Below are positions 1 through 9,236 of a stretch of 64,000 nucleotides of DNA, piece by piece. The position numbers and the translations under genes are program-made. Under the pieces are notes generated by a model, which ran no database searches, had not been told where the DNA came from, and saw only the letters and a program-made list of their open reading frames with translations. The stretch covers positions 132,182-196,181 of the forward strand of contig JADJRU010000007.1 of NCBI GenBank assembly GCA_016712105.1, in the 5' to 3' direction. The DNA is from Ahniella sp. Lineage in GTDB: Bacteria; Pseudomonadota; Gammaproteobacteria; Xanthomonadales; Ahniellaceae. Every line of letters begins with the position of its first letter. Position 1 is the first letter of the stretch.

Positions 1-300
1 GTTGCCGTGGATCGTGCAGAAGTCGACCGGATAACGCGTGAGACCTTTGACTGCCGAAGCGACCGTGGCCGGCACGTCGAAGAACTTGAGGTCGACGAAC
101 ACCTTCTTGCCGCGCGCAGCCAACTCGCCGATGACGGTGAAATAGTCACCACTGGTCAGCAGTTCCATGCCGATCTTGTAGAACGTGACGGAATCACCCA
201 GTCGGTCGACCCAGGCCAGGGCTTCGTCGCGTGTGGGCACGTCGAGCGCGAAGATCAGCCGGTCGGCCACGGGGATGTCGGAATTTCGGGTCAGGCTCAT
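1..300 (-). CDS. pyrF: Orotidine 5'-phosphate decarboxylase, N-terminal part (cut by window edge)
   Basis: Converts OMP to UMP, the last step of de novo pyrimidine synthesis, in the cytoplasm. The first 100 residues are visible. They contain the first barrel strand (LIFALDVPTRDEAL), the FYKIGMELL substrate-binding segment and the catalytic VFVDLKFFDVPATV segment with the Asp-x-Lys pair. The remaining ~135 residues lie left of the window. The ATG at 298-300 shares four bases (ATGA) with the stop of the upstream phosphatase gene, so the two are probably co-transcribed and translationally coupled. The family identification is secure from these motifs. Confidence 0.93.
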   Translation of the reverse strand, partial: MSLTRNSDIPVADRLIFALDVPTRDEALAWVDRLGDSVTFYKIGMELLTSGDYFTVIGELAARGKKVFVDLKFFDVPATVASAVKGLTRYPVDFCTIHGN

Positions 301-1340
301 TGCGGTGTGCGCTCGCTTTCAAAGGATTCTTGGACGGTGCCGGTCTCGGCATCAGGCAGTTGCGGATCAGCCCAGCTTTCCAGGTTGCGCTCGCGGTCGG
401 ACCCAGGCGTTTGGCCATCGGCCCGAAAGCCTTGCATCACGGCCAGCCAGCTGCCGTAGACCGGGTTCGGCAGCATGAACCAGGTTCGGCCCCAGTGGCT
501 GTCGGCGCCTTCTTTTGTGGCCAGGGCGCGCCTTTGTTCGGGGCGCTGGTGCACGTGGTCGACGAAGTCGCCGAGGTTGTCGCCGAACATCATCGCCACA
601 CGAAACTGGCTGGCCACACATTGCCGGCGCGGCCCTTTCTCGCGGCTGCCGTCGTCATTGGTGCCGCCAAAATTGCGGAACACCACGTTCGCACCATCGG
701 CGCGAACCGGAAACCCTTCACGGCGCAAGGTCTCGACGACCGGCGTACGCTGATTCTCGCGGCGATTCGTCACGTAGAACACCGTGGCGCCTTTTGCTTC
801 GGCGTCGCGCAACAGGCGAACGGCGGCCGGATAACCACGCGCCTTCTGTTCAGCGCCCCAACAGTCGAAATACCCTTCGTCGAACTGGATGAATCGTTTC
901 GCCAGGCCGCGTGCGTTGAACGCGTCGTTGTCGACGATCGTCTCATCGATATCCACGATGATGGCCGGTGGCTTGCGTTCGCTCGGGTGGTCCAACTCAC
1001 TCGTTGCCAGAGCATGGCCCGGAGCTGCCAGTGCCTGATCGAGCTGCATGCCGGCGGCACCGTAGATGCTGGAGATGACCGCCTCGGATTCATAGGCTGA
1101 CTGCATCCACAACACGGCATAGGCCTCGTTGGCGGGCAGAAAGCCGTCCTGTGGCGGCAAGTAGCTGCAACTCGGCGTTTTGAATTCGACCGGCACCCAT
1201 TGTGCGTCGATACAAGAAACCACCGCGGCGACCCGCGCATCCAGATCACCTGCGTCATTCGCGGTCATCGGTTCGGATCGTCGACCGTTCTGGCATGCCG
1301 CCAGCAAGACCAGCGACGACAACAACACAAGGTGGCGCAT
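297..1340 (-). CDS. Lipoprotein e(P4)-family HAD acid phosphatase / 5'-nucleotidase
   Basis: Predicted outer-membrane-anchored acid phosphatase of the e(P4)/class C HAD family, which dephosphorylates nucleotides and other phosphomonoesters outside the cytoplasm. From the chosen ATG (1338-1340) the protein has 347 residues and begins with a lipoprotein signal ending in VLLAAC (lipid-anchored Cys near residue 16). The HAD nucleophile motif DIDET is near residue 130, FYVTNRR supplies motif II, and MMFGDNLGDF supplies the distal acidic motif typical of e(P4). An upstream in-frame Met would add 3 residues but no better signal. It overlaps pyrF by 4 bases. Pairing with pyrF hints at nucleotide salvage, but that is inference. 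Confidence 0.88.
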   Translation of the reverse strand: MRHLVLLSSLVLLAACQNGRRSEPMTANDAGDLDARVAAVVSCIDAQWVPVEFKTPSCSYLPPQDGFLPANEAYAVLWMQSAYESEAVISSIYGAAGMQLDQALAAPGHALATSELDHPSERKPPAIIVDIDETIVDNDAFNARGLAKRFIQFDEGYFDCWGAEQKARGYPAAVRLLRDAEAKGATVFYVTNRRENQRTPVVETLRREGFPVRADGANVVFRNFGGTNDDGSREKGPRRQCVASQFRVAMMFGDNLGDFVDHVHQRPEQRRALATKEGADSHWGRTWFMLPNPVYGSWLAVMQGFRADGQTPGSDRERNLESWADPQLPDAETGTVQESFESERTPQ

Positions 1341-1474
1341 GGGCGGCATCAGGATTCGGGAATGCGCCAGTTTAGCAGGCGCCCGACTCCGTTCGATCTT
1401 GCCCTCAGGGCGCCGCTGGGGGACACTCACGAATCATCGACGCGCAGTACCAGCCACAATCCGGGGAGCCCACC

Positions 1475-2692
1475 ATGTCGGATCAGTTCACGGTTGTCAC
1501 CAAACAAGGTTTCGGTAGCCGGTTTGGCAATTCCATCAAAGGCATGATCTTCGGATTCGTGTTTTTCGTCGGGTCCTTTCCGCTGTTGTGGATCAACGAA
1601 GGCCGTGCCGTGTCGGTTGCCAAATCACTGGCCGAAGGCGCAAAGTCGGTGGTCAGTGTGGTTGCCGAATCACTGGATGTCGACAACGAGGGCAAACTCG
1701 TACACCTGAACGGATTGGTGGAAGCCGATACCGACCCGGTTGATCCGATCTCCGGCGTCACAGTGCAAGCGCTGGGCCTGAAGCGTGAAGTAGAGATGTA
1801 TCAGTGGATCGAGAATGAAAAGCGCGAAAGTGTCCAGAAAACCGGCGGTGGCACGGAACAACGCATCACTTACAGTTATCGCACCGATTGGGACGACGAG
1901 AGAATCGACTCCGATTCTTTTCATCGAACCGAGGGCCACGAGAACCCTGGCGATTGGCCGTTGCGCAGCGAGAGTTTCCGCAGTGACAATGCGACTGTTG
2001 GTGCATTCACGCTGGGCGCCGGCGCGCGCCAAGAGCTGAGCGGCTGGTCGAGCCTCAATGTGGGTCTGGCCATCGAATTCCCGGATTCCTTCGGCGAGTT
2101 CCAACGGGTCAGCGATACCGAGTATTACCTCGGCGAAAATCCGAAAGATCCGCAAGTCGGCGACATGCGCGTGCGCTTCAACTTCCAGCCCGAAGCGACA
2201 TACAGTGTGGTTGCCCGGCAATCGGGTGACGTGCTCGATACTTACGAAACCAGCAACGGCCGCACGATCCTGCTCGTCGAGCGTGGCGAAAAGACCGCAG
2301 CCGAGATGTTCAAGGCCGCCCAGGATCGCAACAGCACGCTCACCTGGATCCTGCGTGGCGTCGGTGCGTTTGTCATGTGGATCGGCCTGATCACGATCTT
2401 CGCGCCACTGAGCCGACTGTTCGACATCCTGCCGTTCCTCGGCAACCTGGCATCGAAGGGCATTGCGCTGATCAGCGCGGTGATGTCGGTGTTCCTGTCC
2501 TTGATGACCATCGGCTTCGCCTGGATTTTCTATCGGCCGCTGCTCGGCGGAACACTGGTGGTGTTGGCCGTCGCACTGGTCTGGTGGATGCGTCGCGGCA
2601 AAAAGCCTGCCATGGCCAGCACGAACATGGGGCCACCTTCAGCACCGTCGGGTCCGCCGATGGCACCGCCACCACCGCCACCGGCCGCTTGA
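1475..2692 (+). CDS. TMEM43 family membrane protein
   Basis: 405 residues, related to the TMEM43/LUMA family whose bacterial function is unknown. A membrane helix lies near residues 24-44 (MIFGFVFFVGSFPLLWINEG), and the NEGRAV segment directly after it is typical of the family. A large soluble, beta-rich domain follows, then three or four helices near residues 290-375, and a proline-rich tail (PPSAPSGPPMAPPPPPPAA). A Shine-Dalgarno GGGGAG precedes the ATG. The AIM24 gene follows 9 bases after the stop, which suggests an operon and a shared envelope-related role. The divergent neighbour is the e(P4) phosphatase. Confidence 0.85.
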   Translation: MSDQFTVVTKQGFGSRFGNSIKGMIFGFVFFVGSFPLLWINEGRAVSVAKSLAEGAKSVVSVVAESLDVDNEGKLVHLNGLVEADTDPVDPISGVTVQALGLKREVEMYQWIENEKRESVQKTGGGTEQRITYSYRTDWDDERIDSDSFHRTEGHENPGDWPLRSESFRSDNATVGAFTLGAGARQELSGWSSLNVGLAIEFPDSFGEFQRVSDTEYYLGENPKDPQVGDMRVRFNFQPEATYSVVARQSGDVLDTYETSNGRTILLVERGEKTAAEMFKAAQDRNSTLTWILRGVGAFVMWIGLITIFAPLSRLFDILPFLGNLASKGIALISAVMSVFLSLMTIGFAWIFYRPLLGGTLVVLAVALVWWMRRGKKPAMASTNMGPPSAPSGPPMAPPPPPPAA

Positions 2693-2701
2693 GGATCGGA
2701 C

Positions 2702-3394
2702 ATGTCCGCAAAAACCCTGAAGGAGTTTCTCGCCGAAACCGGCGACACCGAAAGCAACCAACCCTGGGAGCTCGAGAATGAACGCATCCTCGAGGTGAAG
2801 CTTTACAACCAGCGTGTCTGGATGAAGGCCGGTGGCATGGTGGCCTATCGGGGTGCCATGAAGTTCGAACGCGAAGGTGCGTTCGAACATGGTGCGTCGC
2901 GGTTCTTCAAGGAGTTTCTGACCGGCGAGGGCGCCAAGCTCACCAAGTGCACCGGCAGCGGCCGGCTGTATCTGGCCGAAGGCGGCAAGCGCATCACGCT
3001 GATCAAACTCGATGGGGATTCGATCACCGTGAATGGCAGCGACCTGCTGGCGTTCGAAGACGGCATCCAATGGGATATCCGCATGACGCGGAAACTCTCC
3101 GGCATGGTGGCCGGCGGCTTGTTCAACCTGCAGCTTCAGGGCAAAGGGCTGGTGGCCATCACCACTCACGGCCGCCCGCTGACGTTGCGCGTGAAACCCG
3201 ATAGTTCGGTGTACACCGATCCAAACGCCACGGTGGCGTGGTCATCCAATCTCGAGCCCGAGTTCAAGACCGATATCAGTTTCAAGACACTGATTGGCCG
3301 CACCAGCGGCGAGTCGGTCCAGATGGCATTCAAGGGTGACGGCTTTGTGGTGGTCCAGCCCTACGAGGAACAGCCGTTTCAAGCCAAGCGCTGA
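2702..3394 (+). CDS. AIM24 family protein
   Basis: 230 residues matching the AIM24 (TRAP-like beta-sandwich) family. Eukaryotic members act in mitochondrial inner-membrane organisation; bacterial members have no settled role. Seen here: an N-terminal extension, then the family opening VWMKAGGMVAYRGAMKF and repeated Gly-rich beta-strands such as GSGRLYLAEGGKRITLI and LQGKGLVAITTHGRPL. There is no signal peptide or transmembrane helix, so it is cytosolic or peripheral. It lies 9 bases downstream of the TMEM43 gene and ends in VVVQPYEEQPFQAKR. No terminator is obvious before the following ABC transporter operon. Confidence 0.86.
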   Translation: MSAKTLKEFLAETGDTESNQPWELENERILEVKLYNQRVWMKAGGMVAYRGAMKFEREGAFEHGASRFFKEFLTGEGAKLTKCTGSGRLYLAEGGKRITLIKLDGDSITVNGSDLLAFEDGIQWDIRMTRKLSGMVAGGLFNLQLQGKGLVAITTHGRPLTLRVKPDSSVYTDPNATVAWSSNLEPEFKTDISFKTLIGRTSGESVQMAFKGDGFVVVQPYEEQPFQAKR

Positions 3395-3506
3395 TCCCGT
3401 TCCGGCACAAATGGAACTTTGGCGGACTCGCAGCGTCTGAGGCACCCCGGTCGGGTTTGCTTCAGACCTGCCCACATCCCTTCTTCAAAAGTCGGAGCGG
3501 ATCCAC

Positions 3507-4232
3507 TTGAGTGTCGACGTCCACACAAAGGTTCCGCTGTTCGACGTGCGCGCCCTCACGCGAGTGTTCGGGCACGGCGAGAGTGCTGTTCACGCGCTGC
3601 GCGGCATCGATCTGGAGTTGGCCGAAGGCGAAGTGGTGATCCTGCTTGGCCCCTCAGGTTCGGGCAAATCCACCCTGCTGAATATCCTCGGCGGGCTTGA
3701 TGCCCCGACACAGGGTTCGGTGAAGTTTGCCGGACGTGCGCTGCATGACATGGACGAGCGCGAACTCACTGACTATCGGCGCACGTGGGTCGGTTTCATC
3801 TTCCAGTTCTACAACCTCATTCCCAGCCTCACGGCGCGCGAGAACATCGAACTCGTGACGGACATCGCGGTGAATCCACTGCCTGTGGACGAGGCGCTTG
3901 CGATGGTCGGTCTCTCCCATCGGGGCGAGCATTTTCCGGCGCAATTGTCGGGCGGTGAACAACAGCGCGTGGCCATTGCACGCGCACTGGCGAAACGTCC
4001 GCGAATGCTGTTCTGCGATGAGCCAACCGGAGCGCTGGACCTGAAGACGGGTGTGCTCACCCTGGAAGCACTGATGCAAGCGAACCACGCATTCGGCACC
4101 ACGCTGATGATCGTCACCCACAACGCAGACATTGCGCGTCTGGGTGATCGCGTCATCCACTTTGCCGACGGTCGGATCCGCGAGATCGTGCACAACCCGG
4201 TTCGAGCGAAGCCAGCGGATCTGCATTGGTAG
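3507..4232 (+). CDS. ABC transporter ATP-binding protein (LolD/MacB type)
   Basis: 241-residue ATPase that powers the FtsX-type permease encoded immediately downstream. Motifs in order: Walker A GPSGSGKST near residue 50, Q-loop FQFYNLIPSLTARENI, signature LSGGEQQRVAIARAL, Walker B MLFCDEPTGALD and H-loop IVTHN. These place it in the LolD/MacB/DevA subfamily that drives mechanotransmission or efflux and does not import nutrients. The start used is TTG at 3507, as no in-frame ATG lies in a suitable place upstream. The gap to the permease ATG is four bases, so they form a tight operon. Confidence 0.92.
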   Translation: MSVDVHTKVPLFDVRALTRVFGHGESAVHALRGIDLELAEGEVVILLGPSGSGKSTLLNILGGLDAPTQGSVKFAGRALHDMDERELTDYRRTWVGFIFQFYNLIPSLTARENIELVTDIAVNPLPVDEALAMVGLSHRGEHFPAQLSGGEQQRVAIARALAKRPRMLFCDEPTGALDLKTGVLTLEALMQANHAFGTTLMIVTHNADIARLGDRVIHFADGRIREIVHNPVRAKPADLHW

Positions 4233-4236
4233 TCCC

Positions 4237-6603
4237 ATGCGACCGCTGACGCGCAAACTGTTCCGAGACCTCTGGCGCATGCGCGCGCAGTCGCTGGCCG
4301 TGGTGTCGTTGTTGGCGATCGGAATCGGCTTGCTGGTGTCGTCGCTGGGGATGAAAACATCGCTCGCCGATTCGCGCGACCGGTATTACCTCGACAAACG
4401 CTTGTCCGATCTGCAGGTGCAACTGGTTCGCGCACCGTTGCGTCTGGTCGATCGGATTCAGGCACTGCCGGGCGTTCAGGACATCGAGGCGCGTGTCGCC
4501 GCGCCGGCACTGCTGGAATTGCCAGGCATCACGGAACAGATGACGGCGCGCCTGATGTCGATCGACGAGGCCGAGCAGACGCGCGTGAACCGTCCGTGGC
4601 TCATTCGTGGACGCTGGCCCGACCAGGACAGCGGTCGGCGCGAAGTGGTGTTGAACGAGGCTTTTGCCGACGCGCATCAGCTGCAGCCCGGAAGCCACCT
4701 GGACGCAACGATCCGCGGTGGTCGTGAACGACTGGAGATCGTCGGCATCGCCAATTCACCCGAGTTTGTGTTCGTCAGTCCGCCGGGCCAGCTGTTCCCG
4801 CAGCCGGATCGTTATGCACTGATCTGGATGCCGCGTCGCGCGCTGGAGCAAGCGGCGGATCTCGATGGGGCATTCAACGACCTGGTGCTCCGGGTATCCG
4901 CCGATGCCGATATCGCCATGCTGAAGCGATCATTGAAGGATCTGCTCGGCCGCTACGGCGCGCAGCCCGCTCAAGGGCGGGACCGCATTCCCTCGGCGCG
5001 GTTCCTCGATCAGGAACTGGACCAGCTGGCGACCATGGCAACCTTGATTCCACCGGCATTCCTGGCCGTGGCGGCGTTCCTGCTGAACGTGGCACTGACT
5101 CGATTGGTGGAAGCCGAGCGCTCGAACATCGGCTTGCTCAAGGCGTTCGGATTCCGCGCCTGGGAAGTGGCGATGGGTTATCTCGGCATGGCACTGGTGC
5201 TCGTGCTGTTGGGTTTGCTCACCGGCGCGGTGTTGGCTCAAGCCCTCGGACAGATGATGGCTTCTCTGTACCTCACGGTCTATCGCCTGCCCGACTTGCC
5301 GTTCGCCACGAGCGTTTCCGCATGGGCGATTGCGGCTGGCGTCGCCGCGCTGGCAGGTGCCGCCGGCTGCATCAACGCCATTCGCCGGGTGTTGCGCTTG
5401 AGTGCCGCGCAAGCGCTGATGCCGCCCCCGCCGCCGGCGTTCAAACACGGATGGCGCGGCGCCGAAGCGTTTTCCCGTCAGTTCGACACGCTCACTCGTG
5501 TGGTGCTGCGGCGGATCATCGGCTTCCCTAGACGTTCTCTGACGACCATTTTTGGCGTGGTGTGTGCACTCTCCCTGCTGATTCTGGCGCGCCAGTTTCC
5601 GATCGCAATCGACCAGTTGCTCGCAATCACGTTCGAAGGCACCCGCCGTCAGGATTTCAGTCTCACTCTGATCGAAGCGCAGGGTCTGGACGACTGGCAA
5701 GCCCTCAAGCGTCTTCCGGGTGTGCTGGAAGCCGAACCATTCCGCACGGTGCCGGCGGTGTTCCGGTTTGGCAGCCGCGAAGCCGACGAAGCTCTGGTCG
5801 GCTTGGTCAAGGGCGCCAGTCTGGAGCGACTGGTCGACTACAACGGGGTACCGTTTGCCGTGCGCGACGACGGGTTGGTCATCACACGCGGGCTGGCGTC
5901 ACAACTTGGTGCGACGGTCGGTGACCGGATCGAAGTCGAGATCACGCGCGGCCAACAAGTGCGTCTGCAGTTGCCGGTGCTCGCGGTGGTAACCGTTGCG
6001 GTGGGCAACAATGCCTATCTCGACCTCGACGTGCTTGGGCAATTCCTTCGTGAACCCGGCCGAATCGGCGGCGTGCATGTCCGCATTGATTCGCTGGATC
6101 GGGAGGCGTTCCACGAAGCCGTTCGCGGTACACCCGGTATTGCCGGTGTCAGCGATCTGGCGCGGGCACGCGATTCGCTGCAGCGCACGTTCAAGGAAGG
6201 TGCCGGCGTGATGACTGGCATCTTCGTGACGTTTGCCGTGCTGATGGCCGTGGGGATCGCCTTCGCAACCAGTTCGGTCACGCTCGCCGAACAGCGACGT
6301 GATCTGGCGACACTGCAGGTGCTCGGGTTCAGCCGCCGTGAGGTGTCCTACGTTCTGCTGGCCGAAATCGGTGCACTCACGCTGATCGCGCTACCGCTGG
6401 GCGTGTTGCTCGGCCATTGGTTTGCGATGCAGTTCCTGCAAGCCATGGCCACTGATCTGTTCACGTTCCCGGCACGATTCGAGTCGGGTGCTTATGCCAC
6501 AGCCGCTGCCATCGTGCTGGCGTCGATTATCGCCGCGGCGCTGCTGGTCCGGCGCGAGGTGGATGCCATCAATCTGGTCGAAAGCCTGAAGTCCCGGGAG
6601 TGA
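4237..6603 (+). CDS. FtsX-family ABC transporter permease
   Basis: 788-residue inner-membrane permease with two FtsX/MacB core repeats. It has an N-terminal helix (residues ~18-38), a large periplasmic domain, three helices near residues 270-400, then a second such unit starting near residue 430 and a final helix trio at the C-terminus. The start chosen is the ATG at 4237 (MRPLTRKLFRDLWRMRAQS), four bases after the ATPase stop; an upstream extension would overlap the ATPase. The stop overlaps or abuts the adaptor gene. With the ATPase and adaptor it makes a complete tripartite-type exporter (DevBCA/MacAB-like). The substrate cannot be told from sequence. Confidence 0.9.
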   Translation: MRPLTRKLFRDLWRMRAQSLAVVSLLAIGIGLLVSSLGMKTSLADSRDRYYLDKRLSDLQVQLVRAPLRLVDRIQALPGVQDIEARVAAPALLELPGITEQMTARLMSIDEAEQTRVNRPWLIRGRWPDQDSGRREVVLNEAFADAHQLQPGSHLDATIRGGRERLEIVGIANSPEFVFVSPPGQLFPQPDRYALIWMPRRALEQAADLDGAFNDLVLRVSADADIAMLKRSLKDLLGRYGAQPAQGRDRIPSARFLDQELDQLATMATLIPPAFLAVAAFLLNVALTRLVEAERSNIGLLKAFGFRAWEVAMGYLGMALVLVLLGLLTGAVLAQALGQMMASLYLTVYRLPDLPFATSVSAWAIAAGVAALAGAAGCINAIRRVLRLSAAQALMPPPPPAFKHGWRGAEAFSRQFDTLTRVVLRRIIGFPRRSLTTIFGVVCALSLLILARQFPIAIDQLLAITFEGTRRQDFSLTLIEAQGLDDWQALKRLPGVLEAEPFRTVPAVFRFGSREADEALVGLVKGASLERLVDYNGVPFAVRDDGLVITRGLASQLGATVGDRIEVEITRGQQVRLQLPVLAVVTVAVGNNAYLDLDVLGQFLREPGRIGGVHVRIDSLDREAFHEAVRGTPGIAGVSDLARARDSLQRTFKEGAGVMTGIFVTFAVLMAVGIAFATSSVTLAEQRRDLATLQVLGFSRREVSYVLLAEIGALTLIALPLGVLLGHWFAMQFLQAMATDLFTFPARFESGAYATAAAIVLASIIAAALLVRREVDAINLVESLKSRE

Positions 6604-6611
6604 TCCACACC

Positions 6612-7745
6612 ATGAATGCCCGTCAACGCACCCTGCTCTTCGGCACCGTCATTGCCGTCACCGCGCTGTCGCTGTTCACCTGGGCCTGGTGGCCCAAAGC
6701 GCGCCCGGTACGCATGGTCGAAGTGGAGCGCCAGGCACTGGAAGTCCAGCGGATTGACCAGGGCTTTGCCCGCGTCCGCGAGTTGTATGTGATCAGCGCA
6801 CCCGTGCCTGGCACCTTGTCCCGGATCGAACTGGAACCGGGTGATGCAGTCAGTGCGGGCGATGTGATCGCCAGACTGTCGCCACTCGCGAGTACACCCC
6901 TTGATCCACGTGCTTCGGCGATGGCCGATGCAGCGGTCGACACTGCGCGTGCCCAGGTGAATCAGGCCGAAGCGGCAGCCAGTTCAGCACGCGACCTCCG
7001 CGCCCGCAGTGAACGGATGCTGGAACAGAAGCTGATTCCCGAACGCGAACTCACCGCCGTTCGGGCGGCCGAACGAGAGGCCGAAGCAAGACTGGCGGCT
7101 ACCCGCGCCAGCCTGCGCCAAGCCCAGGTCAACGCAAGTTGGAACACACGTGCCGGGGATCATGTACTCGAACTGACCGCACCCATTGATGGCGTGGTGC
7201 TGAAACGTTGGCAGGAGAGTGCCGGCTCTGTCGCCACGGGCACGCCCCTGCTCGAACTCGGTGACACCCGGCAATTGGAAGTGGTTGCCGAATTCCTGTC
7301 CCAGGAGGCAGCCGACATGGAAGTGGGCGCCAAAGCGTCGATCGAGGCTTGGGGTGGCCCGCCGCTGGCAGCCGAGGTCAGTCGGATCGAACCGCTCGGT
7401 GAACTCAGGATTTCTGCGCTGGGCGTGGAGGAACGCCGCGTGCGCGTGATCCTTCAGTTGAAGGAACCCGCTGCGAAGCTGGGTCATGGGTTTCAGGTGG
7501 ACGCACGCATCACGGTACTGGCCTTGCCGGATGTGTTGGTGGTGCCTTTGGAAGCGCTGCAGCGCCGAGGGACCGATTGGCAGGTCTGGGTGGTCGAGCA
7601 AGAGCGTGCGAAAGCAGTGACAGTGGACGTCGGTGCGAATGACGGCCGCTTCCGCGAGATCCGCTCGGGGCTCAGCGCAGGTCAGCAGGTGGTGCTGAAT
7701 GCACCGGCAGTGTTGGTTACCGGCGATCGGGTGAGTGGGCCTTGA
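6612..7745 (+). CDS. HlyD-family periplasmic adaptor subunit
   Basis: About 377 residues. One N-terminal membrane anchor (LLFGTVIAVTALSLFTWAWW) is followed by a split biotinyl-lipoyl domain (ISAPVPGTLSRIELEPGD and LTAPIDGVVLKRWQESAGS), a coiled-coil hairpin of about 90 residues between the halves, and a beta-barrel region. This is the membrane-fusion partner that links the ABC permease to an outer-membrane channel; no TolC gene is in the window. The ATG at 6612 is preceded by GGGAG; an alternative GTG at 6600 overlaps the permease stop. It is the third gene of the exporter operon. Confidence 0.9.
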   Translation: MNARQRTLLFGTVIAVTALSLFTWAWWPKARPVRMVEVERQALEVQRIDQGFARVRELYVISAPVPGTLSRIELEPGDAVSAGDVIARLSPLASTPLDPRASAMADAAVDTARAQVNQAEAAASSARDLRARSERMLEQKLIPERELTAVRAAEREAEARLAATRASLRQAQVNASWNTRAGDHVLELTAPIDGVVLKRWQESAGSVATGTPLLELGDTRQLEVVAEFLSQEAADMEVGAKASIEAWGGPPLAAEVSRIEPLGELRISALGVEERRVRVILQLKEPAAKLGHGFQVDARITVLALPDVLVVPLEALQRRGTDWQVWVVEQERAKAVTVDVGANDGRFREIRSGLSAGQQVVLNAPAVLVTGDRVSGP

Positions 7746-7785
7746 GATCCCCTACGGGAATCGTGCAAACCAAGTCTCCCGGAAT

Positions 7786-7885
7786 TTGTCATTGCGAGGA
7801 GCGCAGCGACGCGGCAATCTCGTATTTGCCTCACACTCGATCGCAAGCTCAAGTTTGCCGCGCCCTTCGGGCTCGCGCTGACAGC
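7786..7885. repeat. Palindromic intergenic repeat (REP/BIME-like)
   Basis: A segment starting TCATTGCGAGGAGCGCAGCG and containing GCGGCAATCTC, followed by a partial reverse-oriented arm ending in ...CGCGCCCTTCGGGCTCGCGC. The same left arm recurs at 26.9 and 27.1 kb, so this is a dispersed palindromic repeat family. It sits between the exporter operon and the next small secreted gene. No transposase of the REP-associated type is in this window. Confidence 0.6.
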
Positions 7886-7973
7886 AATAGCGGAGAAAGC
7901 GGGGAAATTGCGTCGGCTTTCGCGGGCCGAAAGCAGAGCAAACGGCGGATGCTGTCCACCATGGAGGCCCATC

Positions 7974-8372
7974 ATGGTGCGCAAATTATGGTTGGTGCAG
8001 TGGTTCGTGTTGTTATCCGTTGCAGGATCAAGCAGTGCAGGCGCAGCGCAACTCGACGCAACCGAAGCGTTCGTGTTGCGACTCGACAGTTTCGATTACG
8101 CCATGGTGCCCGGGGTTCTGGAGTTTGCCGCCTCGGGATCCATCACCTTGCTGGCGCCGAACCAGCTTCAGCAGTGTCGTCGGGCCAATGGCGCGTCACA
8201 ACCCGCCAGCAGTCATCGGCTGATTTACGACTCCCTCGGACGGTTCGTCTATCTCGCGGATCCGTTCATTCGCGTCGACGGTCGGGTGGCGCAACTCAGT
8301 TCTACGTCCGGCGACATGGTCTGTGCGGGCGGGTTAGCTGTCGATCGGCTGTTTGCCGGGTCGTTCGAATGA
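7974..8372 (+). CDS. Small secreted protein with C-terminal LFAGSFE motif
   Basis: 132 residues of unknown function. An ATG at 7974 gives a typical signal peptide (KLWLVQWFVLLSVAGSSSAGA) with cleavage near residue 26. The mature part is short and hydrophilic, with two Cys (QQCRRANG and DMVCAGG) that could form a disulfide. It ends in VDRLFAGSFE, the same kind of terminus as the BNR protein at 24.5-26.8 kb (DNLFANGFE). I do not recognise a domain. It stands alone between a palindromic repeat and the convergent coaX gene. Confidence 0.65.
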   Translation: MVRKLWLVQWFVLLSVAGSSSAGAAQLDATEAFVLRLDSFDYAMVPGVLEFAASGSITLLAPNQLQQCRRANGASQPASSHRLIYDSLGRFVYLADPFIRVDGRVAQLSSTSGDMVCAGGLAVDRLFAGSFE

Positions 8373-8501
8373 CCCATCGTGTCATCTGCACCTTTGGTCG
8401 CGAAGGACTGTCGTTGCTGCTGACCGACGGTGAAGTCATGCTGGCACTCGGCGACGTGATGCTGGGTCATCTGGTCGAGTCGCCGTCGGCTCCGTTGCCG
8501 C

Positions 8502-9236
8502 TTACGGCAGGACCTGCAAACCCAGAAACACCAGATCCGGTTTGAGTTCGGCGTGATCAGTCAGCATGCCGGCGAGCACTTCGGCACCTCCGCCGTGTAC
8601 CCAGAGCCTTGGTGTGCCGGCACATTGCGCCTGCGCCGTGCGCATCGCGCGTTCCGCAAAACCGGCAGCGGCATGCCAGGCGCCACTTTGCAGTGCGTTC
8701 TCGGTGTTGGTCGCGAAGTCTTCGACCTTGCCCTCGCGCAACCAATGTACGCGCGCCGCACTGGCGAGCACGGCAGCGCGCATGGTTTCCGGGCCCGGCG
8801 CAATCCAGCCACCATGATGCAGCCCGGTGGCATCCACAAAGTCCGCAGTGAGGGCCGTGCCACAGCCGATGATCACCGTGTCCGCCAGATCACGCGCCGC
8901 TACCAGCGAGGTCAGCATCCGATCCACACCCAGCCGGCTGGGATCGGCGTATCGCGTGCGCAGGGCACCACCATGTTGTGCCGTCGTGATGCGTTCGATC
9001 CGCAGATCCGGCCAGACCTTGGCGATCGTGGCCAAAGCGCCCTGCGTGACCATTTCGTGGGCCACTGCGGCCAAGCGCAAGCGGTCCGGGCGCTGCAGGT
9101 CATGTAATCCGCGCTCGAACATGCCGCGCCAGTCACCATCACCATGCCCCACGGCGAATGCGCGCATGATCTGCCCGTTGGTGACTTCAGCGTATTTCAG
9201 TCGGGAATTGCCGACATCGATGAGCAATTCATTCAT
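8502..9236 (-). CDS. coaX: Type III pantothenate kinase
   Basis: Phosphorylates pantothenate, the first step of coenzyme A synthesis. The 244-residue protein shows the ASKHA-fold motifs of CoaX: N-terminal LLIDVGNSRLKYAE (phosphate 1 loop), DPSRLGVDRMLTSLVAARDL (pantothenate-binding DRxxxLVAA-like segment), VIIGCGTALTADFVD (phosphate 2) and HHGGWIAPG. The ATG at 9234-9236 was chosen because it directly precedes the LLIDVGNS strand. It overlaps the end of birA by 8 bases, a common gene order (birA-coaX) in this bacterial group, so the two are translationally coupled. Confidence 0.93.
   Translation of the reverse strand: MNELLIDVGNSRLKYAEVTNGQIMRAFAVGHGDGDWRGMFERGLHDLQRPDRLRLAAVAHEMVTQGALATIAKVWPDLRIERITTAQHGGALRTRYADPSRLGVDRMLTSLVAARDLADTVIIGCGTALTADFVDATGLHHGGWIAPGPETMRAAVLASAARVHWLREGKVEDFATNTENALQSGAWHAAAGFAERAMRTAQAQCAGTPRLWVHGGGAEVLAGMLTDHAELKPDLVFLGLQVLP

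Noticed and set aside
8369..8545. 58-codon plus-strand frame overlapping the stop of the small secreted protein by ATGA
   Set aside because: Its last third lies over the convergent coaX gene and it shows no signal, domain or ribosome site. Too weak to annotate.
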